Part shown: in pieces, positions 9,041 to 16,982 of the stretch
Layout: every line of letters begins with the position of its first letter
Position numbering within the stretch: the first letter of the stretch is position 1
The notes under the pieces: generated by a model
What the model saw: the letters and a program-made list of their open reading frames with translations, nothing else
The model's database searches: none
Told to the model about the DNA's origin: nothing
Translations under genes and position numbers: made by a program
Origin: Planctomycetota bacterium
GTDB lineage: Bacteria; Planctomycetota; Planctomycetia; Planctomycetales; Planctomycetaceae
NCBI GenBank assembly: GCA_027618475.1
Contig: JAQCEJ010000032.1
Span: forward strand, 1-51,432
Reading direction: 5' to 3'
DNA length: 51,432 bases

Positions 9041-9280
9041 GTGGCAAAACAGTTCGCAACCCGATTATCACTCCTTGCATTTTCAGCAATGCTGCTCGAC
9101 GGCATCGTCTGTGGTACGGATTTTCACAACGCCATGTTTGGGGCATTCGCATCAGCAATCGTCTTTTTATTCGTCGGTCTGGCCTGTGGGGAGATGGCCA
9201 AGCGAATCGTTCAAGAAATGGCAGCCAGAGAAGCACAGCAACTGGTCAAGCAGAAAGTAACTCCCTTTACGGACCGTTAA
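9041..9280 (+). CDS. Small membrane protein of unknown function in flagellar cluster
   Basis: A 79-residue protein that I do not recognise. Two hydrophobic segments (about residues 8-24 and 30-49, the latter AMFGAFASAIVFLFVGLACG) are followed by a charged, probably cytoplasmic tail rich in Gln, Lys and Glu. It would start at GTG, and the ribosome-binding site is weak. It is placed in the same direction between flhG and the sigma factor, which suggests a role in or co-expression with the flagellar system. That link is inference from position only. Confidence 0.6.
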   Translation: MAKQFATRLSLLAFSAMLLDGIVCGTDFHNAMFGAFASAIVFLFVGLACGEMAKRIVQEMAAREAQQLVKQKVTPFTDR

Positions 9281-9283
9281 TGT

Positions 9284-9301
9284 CCGTCGTTGATTCGACG
9301 G
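9284..9301 (+). other. Short hairpin upstream of the sigma factor
   Basis: CCGTCG and CGACGG form a 6-bp stem with a TTGATT loop. It lies 3 nt past the small membrane protein and is followed by TTTC. It might be a weak terminator or an mRNA end. Confidence 0.35.
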
Positions 9302-9356
9302 TTTCAATTCCAACATAGCCAGCCAATCAAATTTCATATTCGAATGAGGAATCACC

Positions 9357-10148
9357 ATGGAGGGACGGGTAACAGGCAAATCGATGCGTGATCGCGATAT
9401 CGCAGAGATCTGGGTCGAGTACCGCACCGAACCGACTCAGGACTTGCGTAACGCGCTCATCGAGCGATTTTTGCCACTGGTTCGATACAACGCCGAACGC
9501 GTCTGGCAGAAACTACCGGACGGAGTCGATTTGAACGATCTCATCTCAGCCGGCGTTTTCGGACTGATGGACGCGATCGACGCCTTCGATATCAATCGTG
9601 GCGTCAAATTCGAGACGTACTGCGTGCCGCGTATTCGCGGTGCCATGCTCGACGAATTACGGACGATGGACTGGGTGCCTCGTCTCGTCCGCAGCAAAGC
9701 CAGCAAAGTTGAAGCGGCGAGAAAACAGGCCGAAGCCGAATTCGGTCGGCCCCCCTCCGAATCCGAGATCGCCCGGAAGATGGAAATCCCGACGGAAGAG
9801 TTTGAGAAGCTCAAAGCCGAAGCGAGCGCTGTCAATCTCGTCAGCTTGAACAAGAAGTGGTACGAGACGGACAGTTATAAAGATGTTCGCGAAGTCGATA
9901 TTCTCGAAGACAACAAAGGGGAAGATCCGACTAACAGCATCCAGAAACGCGATCTGATGAAGCTCGTCACCAAAGGGCTCAATCGCAACGAGCGTCTGAT
10001 CATCATTCTGTATTATTATGAAGAATTGACGATGAAGGAAATCGGCAACACGCTTGGCCTCTCCGAGTCGCGGGTCAGCCAGATGCATTCGAGTATCGTC
10101 AATCGTTTAAAAGACCAACTTCGCCGTCGGCGTCCCGAGTTTGCATAG
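9357..10148 (+). CDS. fliA: RNA polymerase sigma factor, FliA/WhiG (sigma28) family
   Basis: A 263-residue sigma70-family factor of the motility type. Region 2 (about residues 34-110) contains LVRYNAERVWQKLP, DLNDLISAGVFGLMDAID and GVKFETYCVPRIRGAMLDEL. Region 3 has RPPSESEIARKM, and region 4 ends with TMKEIGNTLGLSESRVSQMH, the helix-turn-helix that reads the -35. The FliA class directs late flagellar genes and, in many bacteria, is held by the anti-sigma factor FlgM, which is not seen here. The ATG at 9357 follows GAGGA at a good distance. It is the last gene of the flagellar run, with a clear terminator behind it. Confidence 0.93.
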   Translation: MEGRVTGKSMRDRDIAEIWVEYRTEPTQDLRNALIERFLPLVRYNAERVWQKLPDGVDLNDLISAGVFGLMDAIDAFDINRGVKFETYCVPRIRGAMLDELRTMDWVPRLVRSKASKVEAARKQAEAEFGRPPSESEIARKMEIPTEEFEKLKAEASAVNLVSLNKKWYETDSYKDVREVDILEDNKGEDPTNSIQKRDLMKLVTKGLNRNERLIIILYYYEELTMKEIGNTLGLSESRVSQMHSSIVNRLKDQLRRRRPEFA

Positions 10149-10178
10149 CTCTCCTTCGATAATACGCCATTCACATCG

Positions 10179-10210
10179 CCCCCGGTCATTGACCGGGGGT
10201 TGTTTTTTTC
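10179..10210 (+). terminator. Intrinsic terminator after fliA
   Basis: The stem CCCCCGGTCA/TGACCGGGGG (10179-10199) is perfect and is followed by TTG and a run of seven T. It ends the flagellar transcript. The convergent dehydrogenase gene stops 40 nt further on. Confidence 0.9.
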
Positions 10211-10249
10211 CTGAACCGGGCGACAAATCCTGCACATTGCCGCTCAAAT

Positions 10250-11251
10250 TCAATACCAGCGCCGCTTATCGACCAGATTCGTCAACAGTTCACCCGATGC
10301 GAAGCGGCCCACGTTTTCTTTGACGACCGCAAAATGTCGTTCTGCGATGCGCGGCGATGCTGCAGCGACGTGCGGCGTGATGATGACGTTTTCCATCGCC
10401 CAAAGTGGATGATCAGACGGAAGCGGTTCGACTTCAAACACATCGAATCCCGCCCCGGCAATCTGCTTCTGTTGTAACGCAGCCGTCAGATCTGCGAGGT
10501 CGACGATCACACCGCGACCAATGTTGATTAAATAAGCTGTCGAACGCATCTGCTCGAACTGCTTGCGGCGAAACATCTTGAAAGTTTCCGGAGTATGAGG
10601 TGCGGCGATAACGACATAATCGCTCGCAGCCAACAATTCCGGTAATTGCGAGACGTCTCCGATGTCGTCAATGATTCCCGGTAACGTACGGCGAACAGGG
10701 TCGATACCGATGAGATTAAGACCGAAGGCCTTTGCCCGTCGAGCGATCTCGGCACCGATCTCACCGACACCGACGATTCCCAAGGTATCATCGGCTAGAT
10801 GCCGATGCGCACGGTCCATATCAGTAATCATTCCTGGCCCGCATTTGTTATCGGTTCTTGCCGCCTCTCCGCCGGCAGGTTCCCAATTGGCACATAGCTG
10901 CTGACGAAAGTAAAGTGGAAACTGTCGGGCAAAGCTGATGACGTACCCCATCACATGATCGGCAATGACGTCGGAAAACAAACCTCTCATATTGCTCAAG
11001 GCACAAGGGTGGTCGATTAATTCAGGAAACAGATAATGTTCGAGGCTCGCTGTCGGTGACTGAATCCAGCGCAGCACTTCGGCTCGAGCCAGCAACGCAG
11101 GAGTCATCTTTCCGAAAAATCCTTCGGCGTCGACGATTTCCCGTTCGGCCTGTTCTGCATCCGCAGCGTTTACGATGGTGAGCCGAGAATCGACATCGCA
11201 AAGAGCCGAATATCGAACATTATCAATCGCCGGATAGATGAGCAGCTTCAT
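10250..11251 (-). CDS. D-2-hydroxyacid dehydrogenase, NAD-binding
   Basis: A 333-residue enzyme of the D-isomer-specific 2-hydroxyacid dehydrogenase family, which interconverts 2-oxoacids and D-2-hydroxyacids with NAD(P)H. The nucleotide-binding motif GVGEIG is at 161-166, and the catalytic triad is visible: Arg246 (NIGRGVIVD), Glu275 (DVFEVEPLP) and His294 (NVIITPHVA). The substrate cannot be named; the sequence resembles the glyoxylate/hydroxypyruvate reductase-like group more than phosphoglycerate dehydrogenase, since no ACT domain follows. It converges on fliA, the terminator lying between them. Confidence 0.9.
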   Translation of the reverse strand: MKLLIYPAIDNVRYSALCDVDSRLTIVNAADAEQAEREIVDAEGFFGKMTPALLARAEVLRWIQSPTASLEHYLFPELIDHPCALSNMRGLFSDVIADHVMGYVISFARQFPLYFRQQLCANWEPAGGEAARTDNKCGPGMITDMDRAHRHLADDTLGIVGVGEIGAEIARRAKAFGLNLIGIDPVRRTLPGIIDDIGDVSQLPELLAASDYVVIAAPHTPETFKMFRRKQFEQMRSTAYLINIGRGVIVDLADLTAALQQKQIAGAGFDVFEVEPLPSDHPLWAMENVIITPHVAAASPRIAERHFAVVKENVGRFASGELLTNLVDKRRWY

Positions 11252-11558
11252 GACATACGTCCCGTCTCTTCAATAGAATTCTCCATTTCTTGCCTTCAGA
11301 TTTAAAAACTGATAACAAAATAGGAGCAGCGATGCCATCGCTGTCAAGGGTATATTGATCCCTTTTTGAATCCCAAAAAATGACAGAGGAAGCGACTTGT
11401 CACCACGCGATGTCTCCGTCAGAATGTGCGACATCAGGAAGATGTCGACACATCAGGAAGATGAAGTCGAGTGAGCCGACTGAAATCTTGCTATAAGCGA
11501 ACGTCATCGGTTTTTGCTTTCACCATCGAATTCTATCTTTCGAGTATGAGGTCGCGTA
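11252..11558. other. Intergenic region before the CsrA-like gene
   Basis: This divergent gap of 307 nt separates the dehydrogenase from the CsrA-like gene. A short direct repeat, ACATCAGGAAGATG, occurs twice 19 nt apart (about 11431 and 11450). No promoter is clear enough to call. Confidence 0.5.
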
Positions 11559-11744
11559 ATGCTCCATGTCACTTGCGGAGTGAACGAAAGGTTTGTCATT
11601 GGGGGAGAGATTGTCGTCACGGTATTGGAAATCGACGGCGATCATGCCCGCATTTCAATTTCCGATCCACGAAACGATCCTCCCTACTGGGAGCAAACCG
11701 TTTTTTGCGGTGATGCCGAGTCCTCGGAATTGATGGTTCAATAA
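11559..11744 (+). CDS. CsrA-like protein lacking canonical RNA-binding arginines
   Basis: A 61-residue protein that aligns without gaps to CsrA/RsmA, the dimeric post-transcriptional regulator that binds GGA motifs in mRNA leaders. Shared features include ML at the start, Glu10, IG at 14-15, the central TVLEIDG (21-27), Arg31-Ile32, Pro37 and Glu45. The residues that contact RNA in E. coli CsrA differ: Arg6 is Cys, Arg7 is Gly, Ala36 is Asp, and Arg44 is Trp. The start is well supported by GAGG seven nucleotides before the ATG. It could be a CsrA that no longer binds RNA in the classical way, a dimer partner for a true CsrA, or a protein-binding derivative. It lies 35 nt before uppS. Confidence 0.75.
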   Translation: MLHVTCGVNERFVIGGEIVVTVLEIDGDHARISISDPRNDPPYWEQTVFCGDAESSELMVQ

Positions 11745-11779
11745 AGCATGCCACTTTCAAATATGGAAAGTTGATCGAC

Positions 11780-12535
11780 GTGTCTTCCCTGTACGATGAC
11801 CTGTCATCTTTGGGTTTGAGACCGGCCGATCTACCTCGGCACATCGCTGTGATTATGGACGGTAACGGTCGCTGGGCTCGTTCGCGAGGTCTGCCGCGCA
11901 TCGAAGGACATCGCCGCGGAGTCAAGTCGGTCCGAACAATCGTTGAAGCGTGTTCGGAACTCAAAATCGAACAGTTAACGCTGTACTGCCTGAGCAGTGA
12001 AAATTGGAAGCGGCCCAAAAAGGAACTTGATCTGTTGCTCGGTCTGCTCGAACAATTCGTCATCGAAGAGCGTTCCGAGATTGCCCGTCAGAATCTGCGA
12101 TTCAGCATTATCGGCCAGCGCGAAGGGCTCGGTTTGAACGTGTTGCGCGAAGTCGCCAAGACGATTGAATGCAGCCGAGGCAACACGGGAACGATGTTAT
12201 GCCTGGCCATTAATTACGGCAGCCGGGCGGAAATCGTCGCTGCGGTTAAGTCGATCGCCCGACAGGTTGCCGCAAATAATACGACACCGGACGACATCAA
12301 TGAAGACACGATTTCATCATCACTTTATACGGCGGGTATGCCTGATCCCGATTTGGTGATTCGAACCGCGGGAGAGATGCGCATCAGCAATTATCTGCTT
12401 TGGCAGATCAGTTATGCGGAACTCTGGGTCACAGAAAAATGCTGGCCCGAGTTTCGCACTCCGGATCTGTTGCAGGCAATCAAAGATTTTGCCTCGCGCG
12501 ATCGCCGTTTCGGCGGTCTGAAGGATCAGGATTGA
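11780..12535 (+). CDS. uppS: Isoprenyl transferase (undecaprenyl diphosphate synthase)
   Basis: A 251-residue cis-prenyltransferase that elongates farnesyl diphosphate with isopentenyl diphosphate to make the C55 lipid carrier for cell-wall and surface polysaccharides. Motifs include HIAVIMDGNGRWA near the N-terminus with the catalytic Asp, GHRRG, LYCLSSENWKRP, and PDLVIRTAGEMRISNYLLWQ near the C-terminus. I prefer the GTG at 11780 because GGAAAG (11765-11770) is nine bases upstream; a TTG at 11771 would put that site directly against the start. The next gene, cdsA, starts 95 nt later, the classical uppS-cdsA pairing. Confidence 0.93.
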   Translation: MSSLYDDLSSLGLRPADLPRHIAVIMDGNGRWARSRGLPRIEGHRRGVKSVRTIVEACSELKIEQLTLYCLSSENWKRPKKELDLLLGLLEQFVIEERSEIARQNLRFSIIGQREGLGLNVLREVAKTIECSRGNTGTMLCLAINYGSRAEIVAAVKSIARQVAANNTTPDDINEDTISSSLYTAGMPDPDLVIRTAGEMRISNYLLWQISYAELWVTEKCWPEFRTPDLLQAIKDFASRDRRFGGLKDQD

Positions 12536-12630
12536 CGGGCGGTCGGATTAACGATATGTCAAAAGAAAATATCGTTTGCTTTACCTTGAGGCAACTTTTA
12601 TCCTCCGACGTATAAAGGAAAACGTCAATT

Positions 12631-13533
12631 ATGCTGCAATGGCGGCTGACGGTCTCGGCGACGCTGATACCATTGTTGTTTCTGCTATTCGCATGGGATC
12701 ATCGTCTCGGAGTCATCGCTCCCGTGTTCATTGTCCTTACGTTATTGATCGTGGCCGGGTGTGTGATCGAACTCGTCGCACTTTTGCAGACTCGAATCCC
12801 CGAGTTACAGCCGACCCGACTCGTACTGGCGAATGGTTGGATCGTGCTTTCGGCATGGGTGGTTCCCATACTTGCGACAACAAACGGAACCGATGCAGTC
12901 AACGATGGAGATCCACTCTTCTACCTGATGATCGCAACGGCGATCGCCTGGCTGGCCCTATCAACTCGCGCCGTGTTCGCATTTCGTGCTGAAAATCAAA
13001 ATATTGTGACGCTGGCTGCTGAAGGCCTCACACTGCTGTACCTCGGAATCGGCATAGGTCTCACCGTGAACTTGCGCTGGGTTGCCGGCCACGAACGTGG
13101 TTATCTGGTTCTCGGATCGATGATACTCGCCGTCAAGTTCGGCGACGTCGGTGCCTATACGATCGGTCGCCTGTTTGGTCGCACAAAATTTGTGCCACGA
13201 TTGAGTCCTGGGAAAACGTGGGCCGGCGTTGGAGGTGCCATGGTGAGCGCCGTGTTCGCCAGTGCCTTTTGGCTCGGTTGGATCGCCGTCACATGGTTTG
13301 GAGTCGACGCCTCAGAACCAAGATGGACGCGCATCATCGTCTATGGACTCGTCATGGGAGTAGCGGGAATCATCGGTGATCTGAGCGAATCGCTAATCAA
13401 ACGCGATGCCGGGCAGAAGGACTCTGGAAATACCATCCCCGGATTTGGTGGCGTACTCGATCTGATGGACAGCCTGATCTTCGCCGGACCTTGTGCGTAT
13501 CTTTTCTGGCGTTTCTTCCCACCGCTGTTGTAA
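12631..13533 (+). CDS. cdsA: Phosphatidate cytidylyltransferase (CDP-diacylglycerol synthase)
   Basis: A 300-residue integral membrane enzyme that makes CDP-diacylglycerol from phosphatidic acid and CTP, the branch point of phospholipid synthesis. It has eight or so hydrophobic segments and the C-terminal signature SLIKRDAGQKDSGNTIPGFG, followed by GVLDLMDS. The usual form of that signature reads PGHGGxLDRxDS; here His is Phe and Arg is Leu. AAGGA precedes the ATG. It is downstream of uppS in the same direction, probably co-transcribed. Confidence 0.92.
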   Translation: MLQWRLTVSATLIPLLFLLFAWDHRLGVIAPVFIVLTLLIVAGCVIELVALLQTRIPELQPTRLVLANGWIVLSAWVVPILATTNGTDAVNDGDPLFYLMIATAIAWLALSTRAVFAFRAENQNIVTLAAEGLTLLYLGIGIGLTVNLRWVAGHERGYLVLGSMILAVKFGDVGAYTIGRLFGRTKFVPRLSPGKTWAGVGGAMVSAVFASAFWLGWIAVTWFGVDASEPRWTRIIVYGLVMGVAGIIGDLSESLIKRDAGQKDSGNTIPGFGGVLDLMDSLIFAGPCAYLFWRFFPPLL

Positions 13534-13602
13534 AAGGGTCGAATTAAAAGTTTTCGACAGTCGATGCGCCACAATGCAAATGGTGTCGTGGCAATATATA
13601 AT

Positions 13603-14913
13603 TCATGAAGATGTTTTTAAATCGCTCGATAAAGTTGCAGGAATATCGTTCAAGGGACGCTGCACGTACAGGCCATCCGATTCCTTCAAGTCGACAACCT
13701 CCGATGAATTGCTATCATTGTCAGGCAGCACGATCTGAACCACCGGACGTGTGTAATCCGATCGATTCGATCGCATGACCTTACCAACGCGACCGTCGCT
13801 AAGTTCGATAAACGATCCGACCGGGAACATCGACGTGGTATACAGCAATCCGCGAACCGCATCGGGATCGTAGAGACCTTCGCGGCAGCCACGGACAATC
13901 TTCTCGATGGCATAGTACGGCAACATTGCCTGCCGATACGGCCTCGGGGAAATCAGCGCGACGAAAACATCGGCGACCGATGCAATTCGTGCCAACGGAT
14001 GAATCTGTCGGCCTACTCGCCGTCTCGGGTATCCTGTACCGTTAAAGCGTTCGTGCATCTGGTACGCCACCATCCGCGAACCCATTCGCAATTCTTTGAC
14101 ATCTTTGATGAGATCGAGCGTGATCGAAGGATGCTTCATGATCTCTAAATATTCAATGTCGGAAAGGCGTCGCGGAGCGGTATACAGTTTACGGTCGATT
14201 TTCAACATGCCGACATCATGCACAAGACATCCAATTCCTAATTCGTATAGTTCGTCTTTCCTCAATCCCATCACAGCGCCGATGGCCATCGCCATCCGCG
14301 AGGACTGCAAGCCGTGTTTGTAAGGGTACTCGTGCGCTTTGTCGCGAATTCCAAGAGAGATAAACAGATCCAGGTCGTCTGTAATCTGTTCGAGAGCCAT
14401 CGACGACAGGTTGATGATTTCCCCACCTTTTATCGACGCCCCGGAAGAGAGATTGTCGAAGAACGACTTCGTGTGTTCGACCGATGATGTATAACTGGAT
14501 GAAAATGCGAACGATGCTTCATCACGATAATGACTCTCTTCGCGGTGTTTCACCTTGTGAATGAATGAATCGGGCTTGGGGCCCCATTGGGCATTTCCGA
14601 AGTTTGCGTTTTCCAGACCTGGAACTGTCGATGTCGAATGCCTGACAGAACGTCTTTCGTCATGAGGTGCACCCGACGTCAGACGGCTCAATTCACTTTT
14701 GTGAACTCGAACTCTGGAAATACCGCGCTGATTCAGCTTATCCCGAATCGCCGACGTGATGACGGTCCCTGACGCGAGTAACAGGACGTTCTGGTCACCG
14801 CTGCTACATTCGTAAATCGGCGCACGCAGTCTGGTTCCCACGCGTAACCCCGAAAGTTCGATCGTGGTGTACGCGGAAGCTTGTTCCCGACTCAATGTCG
14901 TGGTTTCTGCCAT
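13603..14913 (-). CDS. HD-GYP domain protein with altered signature residues
   Basis: A 436-residue protein. Residues 20-75 form a small N-terminal domain (SGLRVGTRLRAPIYE, then VLLLASGTVI), like the input domain that often precedes HD-GYP. A low-complexity stretch follows to about 150, and the HD-GYP domain runs from about 190 to 370. Recognisable are CLVHDVGMLKID, the MKHPSITLDLI helix, NGTGYPRR, ARIASVADVF and SPRPY. HD-GYP enzymes break down cyclic di-GMP. Two signature positions differ: HDxGK is HDVGM, and the paired His of HHE is MHE (YQMHERFNGTGYP). It may be a weakened enzyme or a cyclic di-GMP-binding effector. No response-regulator receiver domain is present. Confidence 0.88.
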   Translation of the reverse strand: MAETTTLSREQASAYTTIELSGLRVGTRLRAPIYECSSGDQNVLLLASGTVITSAIRDKLNQRGISRVRVHKSELSRLTSGAPHDERRSVRHSTSTVPGLENANFGNAQWGPKPDSFIHKVKHREESHYRDEASFAFSSSYTSSVEHTKSFFDNLSSGASIKGGEIINLSSMALEQITDDLDLFISLGIRDKAHEYPYKHGLQSSRMAMAIGAVMGLRKDELYELGIGCLVHDVGMLKIDRKLYTAPRRLSDIEYLEIMKHPSITLDLIKDVKELRMGSRMVAYQMHERFNGTGYPRRRVGRQIHPLARIASVADVFVALISPRPYRQAMLPYYAIEKIVRGCREGLYDPDAVRGLLYTTSMFPVGSFIELSDGRVGKVMRSNRSDYTRPVVQIVLPDNDSNSSEVVDLKESDGLYVQRPLNDIPATLSSDLKTSS

Positions 14914-15314
14914 GGAATACGCCTGCTGTTTCTGCGATCATCTGTCATGAACGAAGCCAATCGTCTCGACGCATGAGAAAAATGCCTGCAACATCACCGT
15001 CTAAAAACGGAATCGCAAATTTCTGCAACGGAGCGAATCGACACTTTTAACCCTAAGTTGAAATGGCTGTTTTGGCCTGTAGATACGGGGCGATTCGCCA
15101 AAAAACGGTTGTCGCTTATCGGCATTTGCAGGACATGATCATTCGGAGGATCATGCCGGATAAACCGGCGAATGCTGTCTCAACGATTGGTGTCCTTGAC
15201 GTCAATCGCGCTGTCCTCCAATATCCACACACTTCAGGAGAAGATTCGCTCGCTACGTGGCTCGAATTGCAAATCAGTGGATGCAGGATTGCAAAAGGCG
15301 TTACGCAGGGACGA
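14914..15314. other. Intergenic region between HD-GYP and DUF1501 genes
   Basis: About 400 nt without a credible gene. The only structure is a possible branched fold at 15122-15175. Otherwise nothing is recognised. Confidence 0.5.
15122..15175. other. Possible three-way-junction structure
   Basis: GCATT (15122-15126) can pair with AATGC (15171-15175), enclosing two adjacent hairpins: CATGATC/GATCATG (15134-15155) and CCGG/CCGG with an ATAAA loop (15156-15168). It lies about 140 nt downstream of the DUF1501 stop and could be a transcript end, but no T-run follows on either strand. Confidence 0.35.
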
Positions 15315-16682
15315 TCAACAGAGTTCCTGGATCGGAGCACCGGATGGAAGCACGATGATCGGGCGGCCACTGCCATCGAGATAATGCTTCTCGGTATCGA
15401 TTCCCAAATGACGGTAAATGGTCGCGAGCACGTCCTGAGGTGTCTTTGGATTTTCCAACGGGAACGCGGCTTTGGAATCGGAGGAACCCACCACACGCCC
15501 CCCTTGCACCGGACCACCGGCCAACGCAGCGCTGAAGACGTTCGGATAATGGTCCCGACCCGCATTCGCATTGACTCGCGGCGTACGCCCAAATTCTCCC
15601 CATGCCACGACCAGTGTTGTATCGAGCAAACCACGCTGTTCAAGGTCTTCGATGAGTGCCGAATAGGCCCGATCCCATCGGGATAAAAATCCACGTCGCA
15701 GCGAATCAAAACCAAGCACGTGCGTATCCCACCAGCGACAATCGACCGTCACAAGGCGGACACCCGCTTCAACCAGCCGGCGTGCCAACAGAATTCGCTG
15801 ACTCCAGTTCGGCGCCCCACAACGATCGGCAGCCCCAGGATCGAATGCGGGCATCAGCCCATATCGTTCGCGTACCGATTGCGGTTCGGATTCCAGATCA
15901 AACGCATCACGTGCCTTGTCAGACGTCAGAATGCCGATGGCTTTGTGTTGAAAACGGTCCATGGCATCCATACTACCCGAAAGATCGAGTTCTGATCGGA
16001 TGCGATCAAATCCCTTAAGCAAATCCTGACGCGAGCCTAATCGATTTAACGTCAATCCGTCGGCTAATTGAAAATTGGGAACCTTGAACGGCTCGGTCTT
16101 CGCCGGATCGGCCAAAGTCTCGAACGGGTTATGAGAGACTCCCAGGTAAGCAGACCCCGTTCCCGGATTCATTCTGGGAATCATCACGTAGGGGGGGAGC
16201 TCGGGGTTCAAACGCCCCAGTTGCTCCGAAACGATCGAACCGCAACTCGGATGAAAATTCTGATCGGGAGCCGGGCCGGCGTTGTAACCCGTAAAGCAGA
16301 TTTGATCTCCGGTCGAATGGCCGGCGTCATGATGATGCAGACTGCGGACGATCGACCATTTATCCATGATCTTGCCGGTCATCGGCAGCATATCGCAGAG
16401 TTGGATCCCGGGGACATTGGTCGAACTGACGCCGAACTCGCCTCGAAACTCGACAGGAGCTTCTGGTTTGGGATCCCAGGTATCCTGATGTGCCGGACCG
16501 CCGCGCATCCAGAGAATAATAACGGTGTTATTGCGAGAATCACTGTTCGCGGCCTGGGCTTCGTAACGGAGCAGATCACTCAAGCCGAGCACCGTTGTTC
16601 CCAACAATCCGGCCTTAATGAAGCCCCGCCGGTTGGTTCGTAACGATTCCAGAAACTCAGGACATCCCACGCGTGTCGGCAT
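15315..16682 (-). CDS. DUF1501 domain-containing protein (sulfatase-like), orphan
   Basis: A 455-residue protein of the DUF1501 family, which is greatly expanded in planctomycetes and belongs to the alkaline phosphatase/sulfatase fold. Near the N-terminus, TNRRGFIKAGLLGTTVLGLS looks like a twin-arginine-type export signal (residues 17-36). The core motifs NNTVIILWMRGGPAHQDTWD, HHHDAGHST and the late VAWGEFGRTPRVNANAGRDH are all present, and length is normal. The reaction is unknown. These genes normally follow a DUF1549/DUF1553 cytochrome-like gene; here there is none, the neighbours being an HD-GYP gene and a glycosyltransferase. I chose the ATG at 16682 over the GTG at 16706. Confidence 0.92.
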   Translation of the reverse strand: MPTRVGCPEFLESLRTNRRGFIKAGLLGTTVLGLSDLLRYEAQAANSDSRNNTVIILWMRGGPAHQDTWDPKPEAPVEFRGEFGVSSTNVPGIQLCDMLPMTGKIMDKWSIVRSLHHHDAGHSTGDQICFTGYNAGPAPDQNFHPSCGSIVSEQLGRLNPELPPYVMIPRMNPGTGSAYLGVSHNPFETLADPAKTEPFKVPNFQLADGLTLNRLGSRQDLLKGFDRIRSELDLSGSMDAMDRFQHKAIGILTSDKARDAFDLESEPQSVRERYGLMPAFDPGAADRCGAPNWSQRILLARRLVEAGVRLVTVDCRWWDTHVLGFDSLRRGFLSRWDRAYSALIEDLEQRGLLDTTLVVAWGEFGRTPRVNANAGRDHYPNVFSAALAGGPVQGGRVVGSSDSKAAFPLENPKTPQDVLATIYRHLGIDTEKHYLDGSGRPIIVLPSGAPIQELC

Positions 16683-16982
16683 GATTTCAGCCCCATCAAC
16701 GAACACAAAGCGGGTCGACCGATGACAACCAATCGGTTTCCCGTCGAGAAAAATGGACGTTACACATTCAACTCCATTTATATTTTATATCGGACGGAGG
16801 CTCTTACAACAAGAAAAGATGTGAAAAATGAACGTCCGTCACCCGAAAAAATGCTCCAAAATCCGCTAGGACGTCAATACATGCACATTTGACGTAAAGA
16901 CTGTCTGATATGCGGAGAGAGAAGAATATCTGTCCCACCGACATTTCTGTCTGTGCGAATTGCATATGTTCAGAACAGTCTG
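16683..16982. other. Gap upstream of DUF1501
   Basis: These 300 nt carry no supported gene. They contain an AT-rich patch (about 16775-16790, TTTATATTTTATAT) that could hold a promoter for the DUF1501 gene on the minus strand, but no clear -35/-10 pair is seen. Confidence 0.4.

Noticed and set aside
10179-10210. Bidirectional terminator serving the dehydrogenase as well
   Set aside because: The T-run is only on the plus strand; on the minus strand no matching run follows the stem.
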